Origin: Climacium dendroides
Lineage: Eukaryota > Streptophyta > Bryopsida > Hypnales > Climaciaceae
Length of the DNA: 64,000 nt
Assembly: GCA_950106755.1 (NCBI GenBank)
Contig: OX467088.1
Location: 19,328,001-19,392,000 of the forward strand
Direction of reading: 5' to 3'
Shown here piece after piece: positions 34,593 to 48,000 of the stretch (the first letter of the stretch is position 1; the number at the start of each line of letters is the position of its first letter). The notes beneath the pieces are model-generated. The model was not told the DNA's origin. It worked only from the letters and a program-made list of their open reading frames with translations, and made no database searches. The translations under genes were made by a program, and so were the position numbers.

Positions 34593-36104
34593 AGATACAC
34601 CAGGGTTTAGAATGAGACCCTGGTTGTGCTATAAGAGAAGAAAAGAGAGATAGTCACAAAACAGATTTCTCTTCATCACTTTAAATGAAGATTTAAAATT
34701 TACACAATAAAACCTCTTGTAACTTAAAAAGTTTGAACCTTTTGTGACTTGCTTGAAAACCTTTATCACCTTTTATAAGTGTTGAAAAGGTTTCTTAAGT
34801 CAACCAATTCATATAAAAGTTAATTTAGATCACTAATATTTTTTGCATACAACTAATTGTTGGCATTTTGCGTAACATCATTAAGAATTTCTAGTTTATT
34901 TTGTAAAAATGAACTTATTATGATGATTATTATACATCTTATTTTCTTCTAAAACTTAAGATACTTTTATTGTAATCATAAATAAACATTAAATAAATAT
35001 TAATAAAATTATTAAAATAAACATAGCATATGTTGATTAGTGTTCAATACCAATGTAGTGAAAGACCAAACATGCATCATAAGCCTACGTTCATGTTTAA
35101 AAGTGACCACTAATTAGTCGACTTGGTCTAACTCCCAAAAAATCATTTGTTCTATTGGTATTTTATTTAAATATTAAAAATTTGATAGTAAAATTGATTC
35201 TATTTCAAATATTTTAAATTCAAAAGTATACAATATTTATTATTCTTATACTCAATGAATCTAAACATCAAAATTTAGAAAATAATTAAATTGAGAACTA
35301 AACCAAATATATAATGGTTTTTAACAAAATTTAATTTTTAATTTGGAGATTTATATATTAATTTTTTATTTATATATTAAAATTTTCAAATTTACTCATT
35401 TTTAATTTTCAAAGAATATAATCTTTCATACAATGTAAAATATAATTGATCGTCATTCATTTGATAGTGGCATAAAACTTTTGATTTTAATCCAAATGAT
35501 GAAACAACACTACATGCACAAAATATGTAGAAATCAAGTTAATTTTTTTAGCCTTTCAAGATAAACCTTCATGCACTACTCAATGACTCAATCTAAACGT
35601 GTTGTTTCTTTTCTTCTCCAAAGTCATGAAAACTAATTTGATAAAAATAGAATGAAATTAATGAAAGAAAATATTTCAAATCCTCTTAAAAAAAACCTTT
35701 TAGTAATCTAGTCTCTTAAAGTCATAATGAAGTGGCTTAACTTTTTTTCAAAAGCAATATTTATCAAAAGCAAAATCAAATATTCACTCCTACATCTAGT
35801 CTTAACTCCTAGTGTTGTGATGAATGTGATTGGAAGATAGATAATCTCAATTTGAACATTGACTTATATGAGTGTAGCAACCTTGCTCAATTATAGAAAC
35901 CTTCTATTGTAAGAGTATATTCTCTTCAAAAGCGATGAAGTAGTTAAGTTGGAGATGAATTATAACCTTGTGGATTTAAATAGGAATTTAAAATCTCTAC
36001 TATGGTTGACAATTGTTTTCCTCAAAATTGGCAAAAATTGACCTTTAACAAACAAACAAGCAAGAGAAAAGAACATGCAAGGATTACTCTACTTGGAATT
36101 TTAG

Positions 36105-36515
36105 CAATGCAATTTCTTCAATGATAAATTTGAATAATAAACTTTATATAAAAAAATATAAAGATATGACACAAGTATACAACCAAATCCAAACAAACAA
36201 AGTGTAGAATAAAATCGTACTAGCTTTTGTTGGGGTTTGTTATTGATTTTTGTATAAGCTATTTTATTATCTAATTACTTTTTTAATTAATTAGAACATA
36301 AATTCCTTTGCCTTGTTTGGAATGAATATAAAATTTAATATCTATGACTATTCTTTTTCTATTTAAGTCATAACAAAAATTGAAATTAAAGAAAGGAGTA
36401 TAAGATAAATGACAAATACCACCAGAAGAATCCCTTTATTATTCATATGTACTTTATTTGGTACTCTTGTAATGGGTTTATTTCTTCTGTGCCACAACTT
36501 CAAGAAGAAAAAATG
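36105..36515 (+). pseudogene. Nuclear plastid-DNA insertion: psbF tail, psbL, psbJ remnants
   Basis: Three photosystem II genes appear in the order and spacing of the plastid psbE-F-L-J cluster. The psbF tail reads GILAMQFLQ then stop (near 36108-36135). A psbL remnant starts at ATG 36166, has an insertion of about 8 bp, then reads PNPNKQSVE*NRTSFCWGLL and ends LLSNYFFN* at 36290, with in-frame stops. A psbJ remnant starts at 36409 after an AAAGAAAGGAGT ribosome-binding-like stretch and reads MTNTTRRIPLLFICTLFGTL, losing similarity after about residue 25. Stops and the lost psbJ tail show it is non-functional. Its place among nuclear genes identifies it as an old plastid-to-nucleus transfer. 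Confidence 0.8.
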
Positions 36516-37269
36516 AAAGATGAACCTTGCAAGTGCAAAGATATGCAAAAAAACATTTTTTTACAAGGTTTTAATGTTTAGATTTTTTTCAAAGTTTTTC
36601 ACACTATTTACAATCAATGGATTTTTCTCACTTTAAAATTTTGATACAATATACTTTAGTGAATTAGTTATGTAATTTTTTAATGAAATTTAAATATCAA
36701 TATAGGAATAGTTTTTTTGATGATTAAACTAAGACTTAAAATAGATTCTAACATTAATTCCACTATTGTTTATTTGAATTGTATATAAATTAGTATCCTA
36801 GAAAGCTAGTAATGCAACATTCAATTCCTTAAAATTATTTTTAAAAGATGTTCTCTTCATAATTTACAATAGCCTCCCCCCTAAATGCAAAACATCAACA
36901 TGGACTTTATAAAGGTTAATATTATAATAGGTTAAAATTCAATAAACAAACAAATCCATGTTCTAATTTCAATGTTCTTCTCTTCAGTACCACATCCTAA
37001 AGACAAGTTCAATAATCTCAACCAAATAATTATTTAATCTGCCAAAAATTATAAATAATTTGCAAATATTTTATTCTATTTTTCTTTGTTCATACAAAAA
37101 ATTTATTTTTTGCAAAATGAACTCCCAATTGCTTTAGGTGAAATCATTTGGTGTTGACTAAACTTTGAAGTTCAATAAATTTGTACCCAAGTATTAGTTT
37201 GGATATTTATTTTTTCAATTGAATACCCTTTCAAGATTCAAGTTTATTTAAGAATCAAATATCCAATTT

Positions 37270-39050
37270 TGAGAAAATTATTTTATGAGTTTGTATTGAA
37301 CATTTTGTACAAGGTTTTTTCTTGCAAATCTTGATATTTTAGTGTTAGAAGCTTTTAGAGATGAAACCTTCAAAATGTTAGCCAAATACATTGGATCTTG
37401 GGAGGGAAATCCCATTGAAAATTCATTTAAAAAAATTGAGTAGATTTTGAGAATCCATATAGCGATTATGATTATATATATTATATCCTTTAATCTCATA
37501 TTTTTTCATGAACTCACAATTTTAGATTTGAAATGTAAATAGAGGGTTGAAAGACTTTGAATTACTTTTGTAGTTTGAACATCTTTTAGCCCCTAAAGTC
37601 CCATGTAGTCCACTCAAGGGACAACATGGATTTTGAGTAGGTTCCCATGAGCTTAATTTTTGATGAAACTTTCTTGTCACAAAGAAAAACTTATTAGCCT
37701 TCTAGGGATGTAATTTATATTTCAATTTTATCCAAGAGCAAAAGCTATAATACCACAAAAATAAAGGTAAGCCAATAACCAAACTTGACAAGCCCCCCCC
37801 CTAAAAAACTTGAAATTAAAATTTAGAAAACTTGTTTCTCATAAGTTGCATTTATCTCTATATGGAAAGCTTTGATTCATTCCATTTGGATTTGTGATAT
37901 GAGAGTTGTGAAGCATCTTGTTTGGTGAGCAATCAAAGCATCATTTCAAAATATACAACATATTGGATTCATTTTTAACTCAATTTTCATGTTTTTTTAT
38001 AACAAAAATTTTATAACAAAAAGTTTCATGGGGTTAACTTTGATTGTTAAAAAAATCTCACCATTGGGATTAGTGTGTTTAATTCCATCTTAAAGCTATT
38101 AATGATTTGTTTTTCTCTTCTATCATATACCTTCTTCTACTTAATAGTTATTTAACTCCTAAAAGCCCAAGGCCTTTTGGATTTAAAAACATCATTGCTT
38201 TGGAAGTGTTATAAATCTAAATGTCACTAAGGTATACAAACCTCAACCATACAAGATAGACCCAAAAGTAAGGGCAACAATTAGGTTGAGGCTATCTTGG
38301 ATATACTTACCTTGGGCCTTATCTTTCATGGCTAAAATGCAACAAAGTATTTTCAATGATGGAAATCATTACATTTGTGTCAAAATAAGAAAAAAAAAAA
38401 AAATTTTGATGATGAGATGATGGAGTCAAGGTGAAAAAACAATATCCACTAGTAGGTGACCTTGTGGCATTTATTTCACATGGCACACTATTCCTACAAA
38501 AAAGACATACACCTAAATTTGTTGGGTGTCCCTTTTCAAGGGACAGGGAGTAAATTTGCTTTACTACCTACTCACTTAACCCCTAAATGCTCAAGGCACC
38601 AAATTTTAGTGTCAACAATACATTAAAGTTGAATAAAATCTAACCAAGTTACTATTTTTACTTTTTTAGTAGTTTACATTTTTAAAATTCTTCTTGAAGT
38701 CTAGTTTTAGCATGAAAAATGAAAAATTCCCTTTTGAAAATGATTGATTATGATTTTTGTATTCCATATTTTGTGCAAGGGTGTCCATTGCAATCTTGAC
38801 TTTCCATAGTATTGAAGGCTCTTGGAAATGAGCCTCGAATACACTAGAGATTTTAGAGAAAAATTACATTAGAAATTCATTTAAAAAATTGTAAAGTAGA
38901 TTTTGAGAAGCTATAAATTGATAGGGGTTATGCATGTTAGGCCCTTTATCCTCATATTTTTTTGGTGACCAACTTCTTAGATTTGATATGTAAAAAGAGG
39001 ATTGAAAGACTTCAAATTACTTTCACCATTTTAACACCCTTATAATCAAA
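37270..39050 (+). repeat. Diverged direct repeat pair in the desert
   Basis: Blocks 37270-37600 and 38740-39050 share ordered similarity: TTTTGTaCAAGG, AATCTTGA, TTCATTTAAAAAA, GTAGATTTTGAGAA, CCTTTAATCTCATATTTTTT and GAGGATTGAAAGACTT. The similarity is old and indel-rich. No coding potential is left, so the original element type is unknown. Confidence 0.5.
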
Positions 39051-41329
39051 CATTATAATCTTCCAATCCATAAGTGATATTGTTGTGTTTACTTTCTCTA
39101 TGTAATCTCTAACATGTCTAGTTTGAATATGTAAAGTTACAATTCAAAAAATATTGTAACAACTTATCAAAATGTTGGCTTTTTGTTCAACCTAGAGCAA
39201 ATTCTAAAAAACCTTGGTTGTTTAAGGATCAATAAGTGAGTAGATAACAAATCCAATTACTATGTCCAATTTCATGAAGATAGTACACCTATCAAAAAAT
39301 ATACATATGAAAGTTTTAAACTACAATTGTTGTAAACAAGTCATCATTATTACATTGATACCATGCTCTTTCACTTATCAATTGTTTAATTCTTGAGTAA
39401 AGTAAGTTAACTATTTGAAGAAAATAAATGACAAAATAGCAAGAGACATGACAAGATAAAGAAATTACAATCAAAACAATGAAATTGAAATATAGAAAAG
39501 ATTAGTAGGCTTCAAAAACATACTAAGAGTATAATTCACAACCATATTAAATGCCACTCAAATAATCCAAAATATTGAATATATTTTAGTAGACAGATTC
39601 AATTAATTATACCTTAAAAGTTATACAATTAAATTACCAACACTAGAGAACAAACCACCTTACTAGACAAACTTATACTGGAAGAAATCAATGATCTATT
39701 AAAATAAAATAAAAACAATCCAACTTTACAAACTAAAAGCCCACATTAATATAAAAAGTAATGAATAAGCAAACAGACTAGCAATAGATTGTGCGAAAAA
39801 TTCTCCAAGGAAAATAAAGAAAAACTATCCAAATGCATTCACAAACCCCTACTTACTACCTAAGTCAAAACCACTAAACTCAAGCAGTATGTTTTTCATC
39901 TAGGATTTTTTTTAGATTTGGTACAAAATCTTTCTAAAATTTGCTTAAGCTTGATGGAAATACTCAACAAACTGTTATAGTTACAAAATACAGATACATA
40001 GATAAGTAGACAACAATGAATTAGGTCTTGAAGATTTAAATCATTTTTGTAATAATTCCAACATCATTGCTAAACAAATAACACAACTACTAAAATTCAG
40101 ATTTGGCCAATATATGGGCTATACTCAAAAGCACCTATTTTGACTAAATGAACATACAAATAATAATTGATATGAATGCAAAACACAAAATATGGACACA
40201 TGGCCACACCTTCTATTAGCATGCCTTGAAACAAATATTAAAAACCTCAAAATAAAAAAAGCGCAACAACAACAATGTAGTTTGGGAAATATACAAAATG
40301 ATCATGACCAATAACCCCTTAAGATGCTTCAATCTTGTCAATGTGGAGAAACCTAAGATATACCACATTCAAATGCCATCTGACTCATAGACCCTTTTCT
40401 TAATCATTAATCATTAAGTGATTTTTCTTGAATTTGATTCCAACAAATGAAACTGAAGATCAGTCCATAGCTCATAGGGTAGACCAAATTTTAGAATTAA
40501 ATAATAGAAAATAGGAATAACAATTAACTTCTCATGACATTTGACAGCTTTAATCCTATAATGAGGGGCCCATAATCATTGATTTGAACTTTGGATTGCC
40601 ATCATTTTTTTGCTTTTTTTTTGCAACTAGATTTGAATAAAAAAAATTATGTTTATTTTTCAAAGATGAAAATATGTATCTTATAACATGTCTCAAAGAT
40701 GAAAGTACAAGTTATAAATATTCCAAATAATTTAGAAAAAATTTGAAATTACTATCAAATCTAAGAAAAAAAATTCATATCAAATACAAAATATACTCAA
40801 AAAAGTAAGAAATTTTCACTCTTGATGTTTACTATAGTGTATAACATCATGGTATAAACCAAAATTACCATGTCACTCTAAAATTAGAAAATTAGCAAAC
40901 CATGGTTATAGGTCTAAAGTTCATAGTGTTATAAAATATTGGATTTTATGAATTTTTCAAAATTTCCAATTGGAGTAGAGATTGCACTTGGTAAGCTTCA
41001 TTTCATTGTTGGTTGAGCTCAAAATCCCCAAACAACATTTTTGTAGCTCAAACTCACATAAAGAGAAAATAGCAAGAAATGGCCAAAATATACTTCAAAG
41101 GTGATCCGTGGATTGAACATCTTCTTCTTTAGAAAACTTAAGTGAATAAGAGCATGATGAGGGAATTTGCAATGTAGAGTACTCTTCATTGAAAATGTAC
41201 TAAGTACCCTCCAAATAAATAAATTAGATGAAAAAACATTTTTTTTACATCCTACAATGCCAAGCAAAGTCACCCTTTGGACAGTAAGTGTTCGCACCAG
41301 CGCTACAGGGTTAATCTTGTAACGTTGCC

Positions 41330-41560
41330 ACGGACACTTAGTGTCCGATGGATGACAGAGAATTCTTCTTCTATAAACGACAAAAATGCAATTATTCATC
41401 CTCTGAGTTTTGTTGAGAAAAGGAAACATCTTCTACAGTAGTTTGACTTCAAATGAGTACTTTTCCATTTTTTTAAGCAATTGATTCCCACGGTTTCAGA
41501 AAATGATTAATTTCGTGGAGACTAGCCTATCCATATAGGGTTAAAAATGCACATAATTGT
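41330..41560 (-). repeat. Dispersed repeat, copy 2
   Basis: Read on the minus strand, this matches 25220-25435: AGTCTCCACGAAATTAATC, GAAGTCAAACTACTGTAGAAGA and GTCATCCATCGGACACTAAG. A frame running through it (41019-41429) is therefore likely repeat-derived. Confidence 0.65.
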
Positions 41561-43336
41561 CTTACCTAACTGGACTTTGCATGCTAAAATTATAACCATA
41601 AAAATTCAAAGTAGATGTGTTACACATTACATTATAATAGAAAACACAACAATATCATTTATGGATTGAAAGGTTATAATGTTTAAATAATTCCTAAGTC
41701 CTGAGGCCCGTTTTTTGTTAGAAACTCCTCAAAACTGTCATTTTCAGTGCAAAGAGCAAAAAAAAATAGGAATGGTACTTTTTCCATACCTAAGCGTAGG
41801 ATATTGTAGTAGACTAATTTGAAAATGCATGGACAAAATTTCAAAACTTTGACTACATAGATTGCAAGATAAATGCATTCAAAGTGAAGAAATCATGTTT
41901 TCTTGCATTGAGGTGAATTAGTTTATTGAGACTTTGAATCTTCTCAAGTTAAATTTTTGCACTATAGGTTTTAATTTTAATTTTTTTATCATGGAAGAAT
42001 TCAATTGAGAATATAAGAAATTTAAAATTGGAGGCTTCTACATCTCCATGTGCTTATCAAATTGCATCTCCCATTTTCAGTTTGGATTTTATAGTTCAGT
42101 GAGTTCAATTTGGCCCTATGGGGGTCAAATTGTGATTTTGAATAGGTTCAATCTCAATGTTTATTGAATTTTTTTGAAACTTTTTGTGGAGCTAGAAAAA
42201 CATATAAGCTTTGTATGAATACAATTTTTATTTCAATAGGTGCCCTAAAGCAAAAGTTATGGCACAATAAGTCAGAAACAGAGGTTAGTGGGTAGCAAAA
42301 AAAATCACAAAAAGTCAAAATAAATTTTGTGATATTTTTTCTCTCAAACATTATATATTTGTTTACATGTGAAGGTTCAATTCATTCTATTTGGACTAGT
42401 GATGAGAAATTTATAGGCAATCTTAATTTTTTGGACAATTTAAGCATCTTTATCAAAAATAACTTACAAGATTTATTTTTGAATGCAATTTTTGAGAAAT
42501 TGTTTGAAAAGGTTAAATATGCTACCTAGGGCAATCTCAACATTGGGATTATTGCTTTTCAATTTCATTTTAGAGATATTACTAATTTAGTTTTTAGTTC
42601 AATCTTAGACCAATTTCTATGTAATAATTTTTTAAAGAATGAAAATAAATTGTGTGTTTTCTGAAAAAAAATTACCAAACTTTCAACTCAATTCTTCAAC
42701 ATGATTTTTTTTTAATTCAAAGTCTATAGTAGATAACAATTTTACAAATAGCAATCAAAATCATCTTAAATTGAAAGATAGTGTTCAAAAAATCTTCTTT
42801 TCTAACTTTGAACGCTAATATCTTCCAATATGTGTAGTCAAACTTCATGAAATTTTTACCACACCATTTGATACAAGTCAAGTACAAGATCTTCTGGTTA
42901 GATTTCAAGAAAAATATTTTCTCCGTTTTCTTGGGCGAATGCAATAAAATTGGCGCTTTTGAGTGTTTTATTGACAAGAAAATGATCTTGAGATTGTAGG
43001 GATTTAAGGAATTGATAAAAGTAATCAACACTTGGACTTTTTGTTATGTTTCAAGGAAAATCCAAGGTGCTCAAAAAAGGCCTTGGAGGTTAATTTAAAA
43101 AAAAATTGGAATCTATATTTAGAATTTTTTTCCCCCTGATCTTGACCACCGGGTATAGAATTGAACAATAAACATTGTGGGTATAGTGGTATTAGAGGGT
43201 ATCAATATCAGACCAGACATACCCTAAAACTTCAGCACACATTCATCACATCAACGGAGGCATTCATCTGTTCTCGCAGGTTGGGTCAGGGAGCGGCACG
43301 CACACTCGCAGATTTGCAGCCCCAGCAGCAGCAGCG

Positions 43337-43669
43337 ATGGCGCCATCCGTGGTGAGCAACGGCATCGCCGTGGGTCTTCACCGAGGTCACCAAGTCACCA
43401 AGCGCGACATCGCCAAGCGCCCCTCCGCGAACAAGGGCAAGCTCGGCAAGCGCACTTCGCTGGTGCGCAAGCTCATCCGCGAGGTCGCCGGCTTCGCCCC
43501 CTACGAGAAGCGCATCACGGAGCTGCTGAAGGTGGGCAAGGACAAGCGCGCCCTGAAGGTCGCCAAGCGGAAGTTGGGCACCCACTTGCGGGCCAAGCGC
43601 AAGAGAGAGGAGATGACCGGCGTCCTGCGCAAGATGCGCGCCACCGGAGGAGCCGAGAAGAAGAAGTAA
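43337..43669 (+). CDS. RPL36: 60S ribosomal protein L36 (eL36), copy b
   Basis: A single 110-residue frame whose coding bases, compared by eye, match copy a except for one G-to-A change that turns SASKGK into SANKGK. The upstream match extends only through the short TTGCAGCCCCAGCAGCAGC leader; the rest of the 5' flank is unlike copy a. The 3' flank keeps only scattered similarity. The gene is intact and likely expressed. The contrast between near-identical coding sequence and diverged flanks is discussed in the findings. Confidence 0.96.
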   Translation: MAPSVVSNGIAVGLHRGHQVTKRDIAKRPSANKGKLGKRTSLVRKLIREVAGFAPYEKRITELLKVGKDKRALKVAKRKLGTHLRAKRKREEMTGVLRKMRATGGAEKKK

Positions 43670-45021
43670 AGGCATTGGAAGCAAAGGAATTTCCCGTTAC
43701 GTGCATTAGGGTTTAGGGTTTTGAGTTGAGTGTGAAGGTCTTTAGTTTGTGGAGCTATGTCCTCTGAGGTCTGCAAGACAATAAAGATCTTTTGTGATTT
43801 CACTCGAATGCTGTGGGTTCTATTTAGGGTTTGGTGTGATTCCTTGAAATTTTAGGGTTGGTTCCCTCCTGTATTTCGGTTCCTTTCCCTGTTTCTTTGA
43901 CTGAAATGTTCCACATTTCTGTGCTGGTGGTACTTTCGGCTGTTACATTTGGTCGTGAGTCCTAGCGCCATGTGTGCAATAGTCTGGAGTGTTTGTCGTC
44001 GTTCCATGTGACTCTGCTTCGTAACTACTGGAACTACTGCTTCGTGTTTCGAGTTCTTGTGTGTGTAGATCAGGGTGTGCAGTTGTGCTGGACCAAGAAT
44101 GATAGGTGCAGCTTGATGTGAGTGGGCCGGGTTGCCTGAGGGCACGGTTACCAAATTCCTCCAGGACATCCTTGTTTGTGTAATGATATATGTATGAGTG
44201 AGCTGAAATAGGCTCCATCCAGTTATGTCCTGGTAGATTGAAAAAATGTTTTCGGCTTTGTCGAGTTTAACTCACAATTAGATCCTACAATGATCATTCT
44301 TAGGGTTTGGTTAGCACCTTTTCGGGACCTTGATGTTGTGTACATCATGCCGGTTGGAGCGTCAAATGTATCAGTAAACCCGGGTGATGAGCGTTGTAGA
44401 TGTGATTAGGTGAGTTGAATTGCAAATCAGTAGGACATTCCCTTTTGCTACTTCCACTCTGGAGTAGTCGAGATGAAGTCCCGTCTACTGAATGTCATTA
44501 CTGCAATGAAGTCACTGTCTTCACAGAGATTCACTTCAGTTATCTGCGTGGCTTCCAAATCCATTAGGCGTAGAGGGTTATTAGTCCATTCTACCGTGAT
44601 GACCAACAGAACGAAATGCTGAGTAACCCAATCAAGATATGGGCAACGTCTCTTTTGATACCAGTGTTGGAGGGTCCCTCTCTCCTCTGACTTTTAAGCA
44701 CTTTAGGCACTACCCACATCTTTTGGACACTAAAAGGTACATTACCTTGCACACGCAAAGACTTGGAGATCGGTTCACGGGTTCTTTTACAAATGTTTTT
44801 CTCTCAATCTGTTGTAAACCACATGAGTCTCATGAAGATACTTTAGTCTTTTCCACGACTTCAGGAACGAAGGAAACGACCCTGGTACCGATATATGATG
44901 ACATGAGGATTGCATATGACATCATTGCATATTTGTATAACATATTGACAACTTTGGGTGGTGTTCCAAATTTGGGATGCAGTGGCACTGTAGCTCAATA
45001 AATATAGGGAGATTGTAGCAC

Positions 45022-48000
45022 GTGGCATCATTCCGGAGGGCGATCAAGTTGTTGTCTGGTCGCCTCATCTCTGATCCAGTTGCTCCAACGTCCTTTTTAA
45101 AAGCCGCAGCTTCTCTGCTCCCAGATGCGGCATTCCATTGCCGCGCACTCCTTGGATCCGGCTACCCTTCTTCTTCCACCCCAATTCCGCAACAGATTCC
45201 GCAAAGAATCTTCTGTCTCCAACTAACGCACTCAACACCGATCCAGACCTTCCTGACTTGCTTGCTCCTGCTGAATTCATGTCTCCGATTCCTTCGAAGA
45301 GTTCGAGATTGTGTGGTGGAGTATCGCAGAAGTGCTATGAATCGTTCTTTGGAGCTGGCATGGCATGTGCTGGTCAGTGCGTGTGGAGTCTCTTTGCTTG
45401 ACTTCTCTGTGGAGGCGTAGAATACTAGAATTCAATTAAGCAACAGCTTGTGGTGCAGTTGCTGCAACGAATCTGGAGTTCATGCTCTTCTGTTTTTTTT
45501 CTATGAATTCAACGCTAGGTTTAGTGCAGTCATTGGCAGCGTCGGGCTGCCAGTGCACCGCCAGTACAAGGTGTCGGACATTACCCCTGCGTAGCTGGTC
45601 TCTCTCCACGAGCGCTTCGTCATGGGGGGTGACACTCCAGGGCCACGGTCGTAATGTGAACCTCGCATTTATATCTCAGCCTAACGGAGCACAACTAGCA
45701 TTCAATAGGTACGTAAGATTCTATACAAAGCCAACAAGTGATGCGTTGAGTTCTTTCGTTCAACCAAATTTCTTGTGTTTTCTTTTTACAACTAATTCAC
45801 AATTGGGAGCTCTTGGTGAACCATGTATTGAGATTTACAAAAGGCCGTTTCTTATCTGGTGCAGAGCTTATGTGTAGACAGTTTCATGTCCCCCAATTTG
45901 CAAAACTGCTTTTCTTGCTTTCAGCGTTTGCCAGTCCGGCTTACTTGCCCTGTGCGTTTGAGCAGCAGTCCTGCAAACGAGGGGATCTTTGTGGGCACGG
46001 AAACAAAGGCAGACGATCTGGTGCAGGTCGAGGACGCCATCGCCAGCAAGAACGATGCAGCACACGAGGAGAGTCCCATGGAGAAGGAGGCTTGGGCTTT
46101 GTTGAGGGACGCCGTGGTGAGCTACTGTGGCCAGCCCGTGGGAACCATCGCTGCCAACGACCCCACGGACCCGTTCCCCTTGAACTATGACCAAGTGTTC
46201 ATCCGGGATTTCATTCCCTCCGCTATTGCTTTCTTGCTCAAGGGCGAGTACGACATCGTCCGCAACTTCATTCACCACATGCTCCAATTGCAGGTATGGT
46301 TCCCGTTTCTGAATGATGCCGGTTATTTTGTTGACTCTGTCGTGTGTGAAGAAAAAAGTGAAGAGGATCATGTCAAAGTCTCACTTCACGAAATATAGAA
46401 AGTAGGAAAGTTTTAGTTGATGGCATGAGAGATAGTTGTTCTTGTTGTTCCTGACGGTTTTACACTTTTGGATGCTTTTAGTATGGAGTCTTTGTACGTA
46501 TCATGTACGCTTTGTTTGGTATTCTCTGAAGCAATGTTATCCCATAATCCCATAAGAGAGGTTGGTAGGATGGGGAATGTGAATGTAGAGCGTCAGAGGC
46601 AAAGTGAATTATGGTTTGAGAAGAATCTAGATATAAGATTTTCATGTTTGCAAGTTTCTCTTTTCTTCTCATCTGATCCATAACCTTGCACAGAAAACAC
46701 CAAGTGACCTAGCTTGTTATTACAAAGTTGAAGAATAGACAAAAATTGCAATTTTGGACACACTTGGATGCACTTCATCTGTTTCGTATAGTTCCTCAGT
46801 ATGCTCTAAGAAACATTCATCATCCAACAACTTGATGCTAGCTGTCTTACCTGAATCCCTACATTCAATCTATTTGTCAACTAGGTTAAGATTTGACTCT
46901 TTATTTAGCAGGTTTCATAGTTACCTCTCTGGGTTGTTTACCTGTTGATAGGTGTTTTTACATTGTCTGTACTACCTGAACTTTTGGTGTGGAGAATATA
47001 TGGACTTAGGGGTTTTGATTTGACTATGAGTACAAAAGCCAATTCTTTTGAGATCCAATTTTATCACTACGTGTGGATAGATGAGTTTGCTAATAGGGTC
47101 AGCATGAGTTTGCTAATAGGGTCTCATCCAACTTTCTAGTATCCTCTACCTTGTTGGCAGTGCAGCAGTTTTCTGAATGATCCCGTTTTGGGGTCTTCTC
47201 AAGAGCAATGTTCATCCTAAATTATTCCCCATATTCATCTTAAGGTAGTGTTTGAATATTTATTTTTGCAGACACTTATTCTACCTCTCAAACTTTATTT
47301 TCCCGGATACAGTCACACCAACGGGAATATCTTTCCCTCAGAGGGAAAAACAAATCGCGCTAGGGTCAAGAGGTCAAAATAACTCCTCTGCACTGCCTCC
47401 AATCCGAGTTCCCCATCATTGTGGGGTTTATTTTATCTCTCACAATCGAGAGGTGCTTTCAAATTGTGTGTATTCCATGGACTATAGATGTGGAGAATTT
47501 GAGAATTGGGGATTTTGATTCGACCTAGATTTTGCGCAGCTTCAGATTCTAAGTTTGTTTCGTTTATGTGTTGATAGAGCTGGGAGAAGACAGTGGATTG
47601 TTACACTCCAGGCCAGGGTTTGATGCCTGCAAGTTTCAAGGTGCAAAAGATGAATTTGGAAGGGGAAGGAATGACGGTAACTACTGAAGAGATTTTGCTC
47701 CCGGATTTTGGGGAGGCAGCGATTGGTCGAGTTGCTCCAGTAGATTCTGGTAAGTTGAGGCTTCGTCTACTTTTTCATACCTTCCAAATCACGTGCAACT
47801 TCAGTTATAGAAGACCTAATTTAAGGTAACCACACTTAATTACGACACCTACCTAAATGTGACACCCAAAATCTTGCACAATGAGTTCATATTCACAGTA
47901 CACCACCTCAAAACCAGTGTCAGTTTTAGATCATCTCGCAAGTCCCAATAGAGTTCGGAACCCCTAAAAAAATTTATACGGTATCCAATAATGCATTTTA

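Larger units (their letters stand above)
34620..43160. other. Gene-poor AT-rich desert
   Basis: No intact gene is recognised in about 8.5 kb. It contains the plastid fragment at 36105-36515, a diverged direct repeat pair (about 37270-37600 and 38740-39050), a related pair of blocks (about 37640-37920 and 42130-42410), and copy 2 of the dispersed repeat (about 41330-41560). Open frames such as 41019-41429 fall in repeats and show no family features. Confidence 0.6.

Noticed and set aside
41019..41429. 136-codon minus-strand frame as a gene
   Set aside because: It overlaps the dispersed repeat also found at 25220-25435.
44639..45001. 120-codon open frame as a gene
   Set aside because: No family features, no supporting context, and it ends just before the invertase leader; treated as chance or leader sequence.
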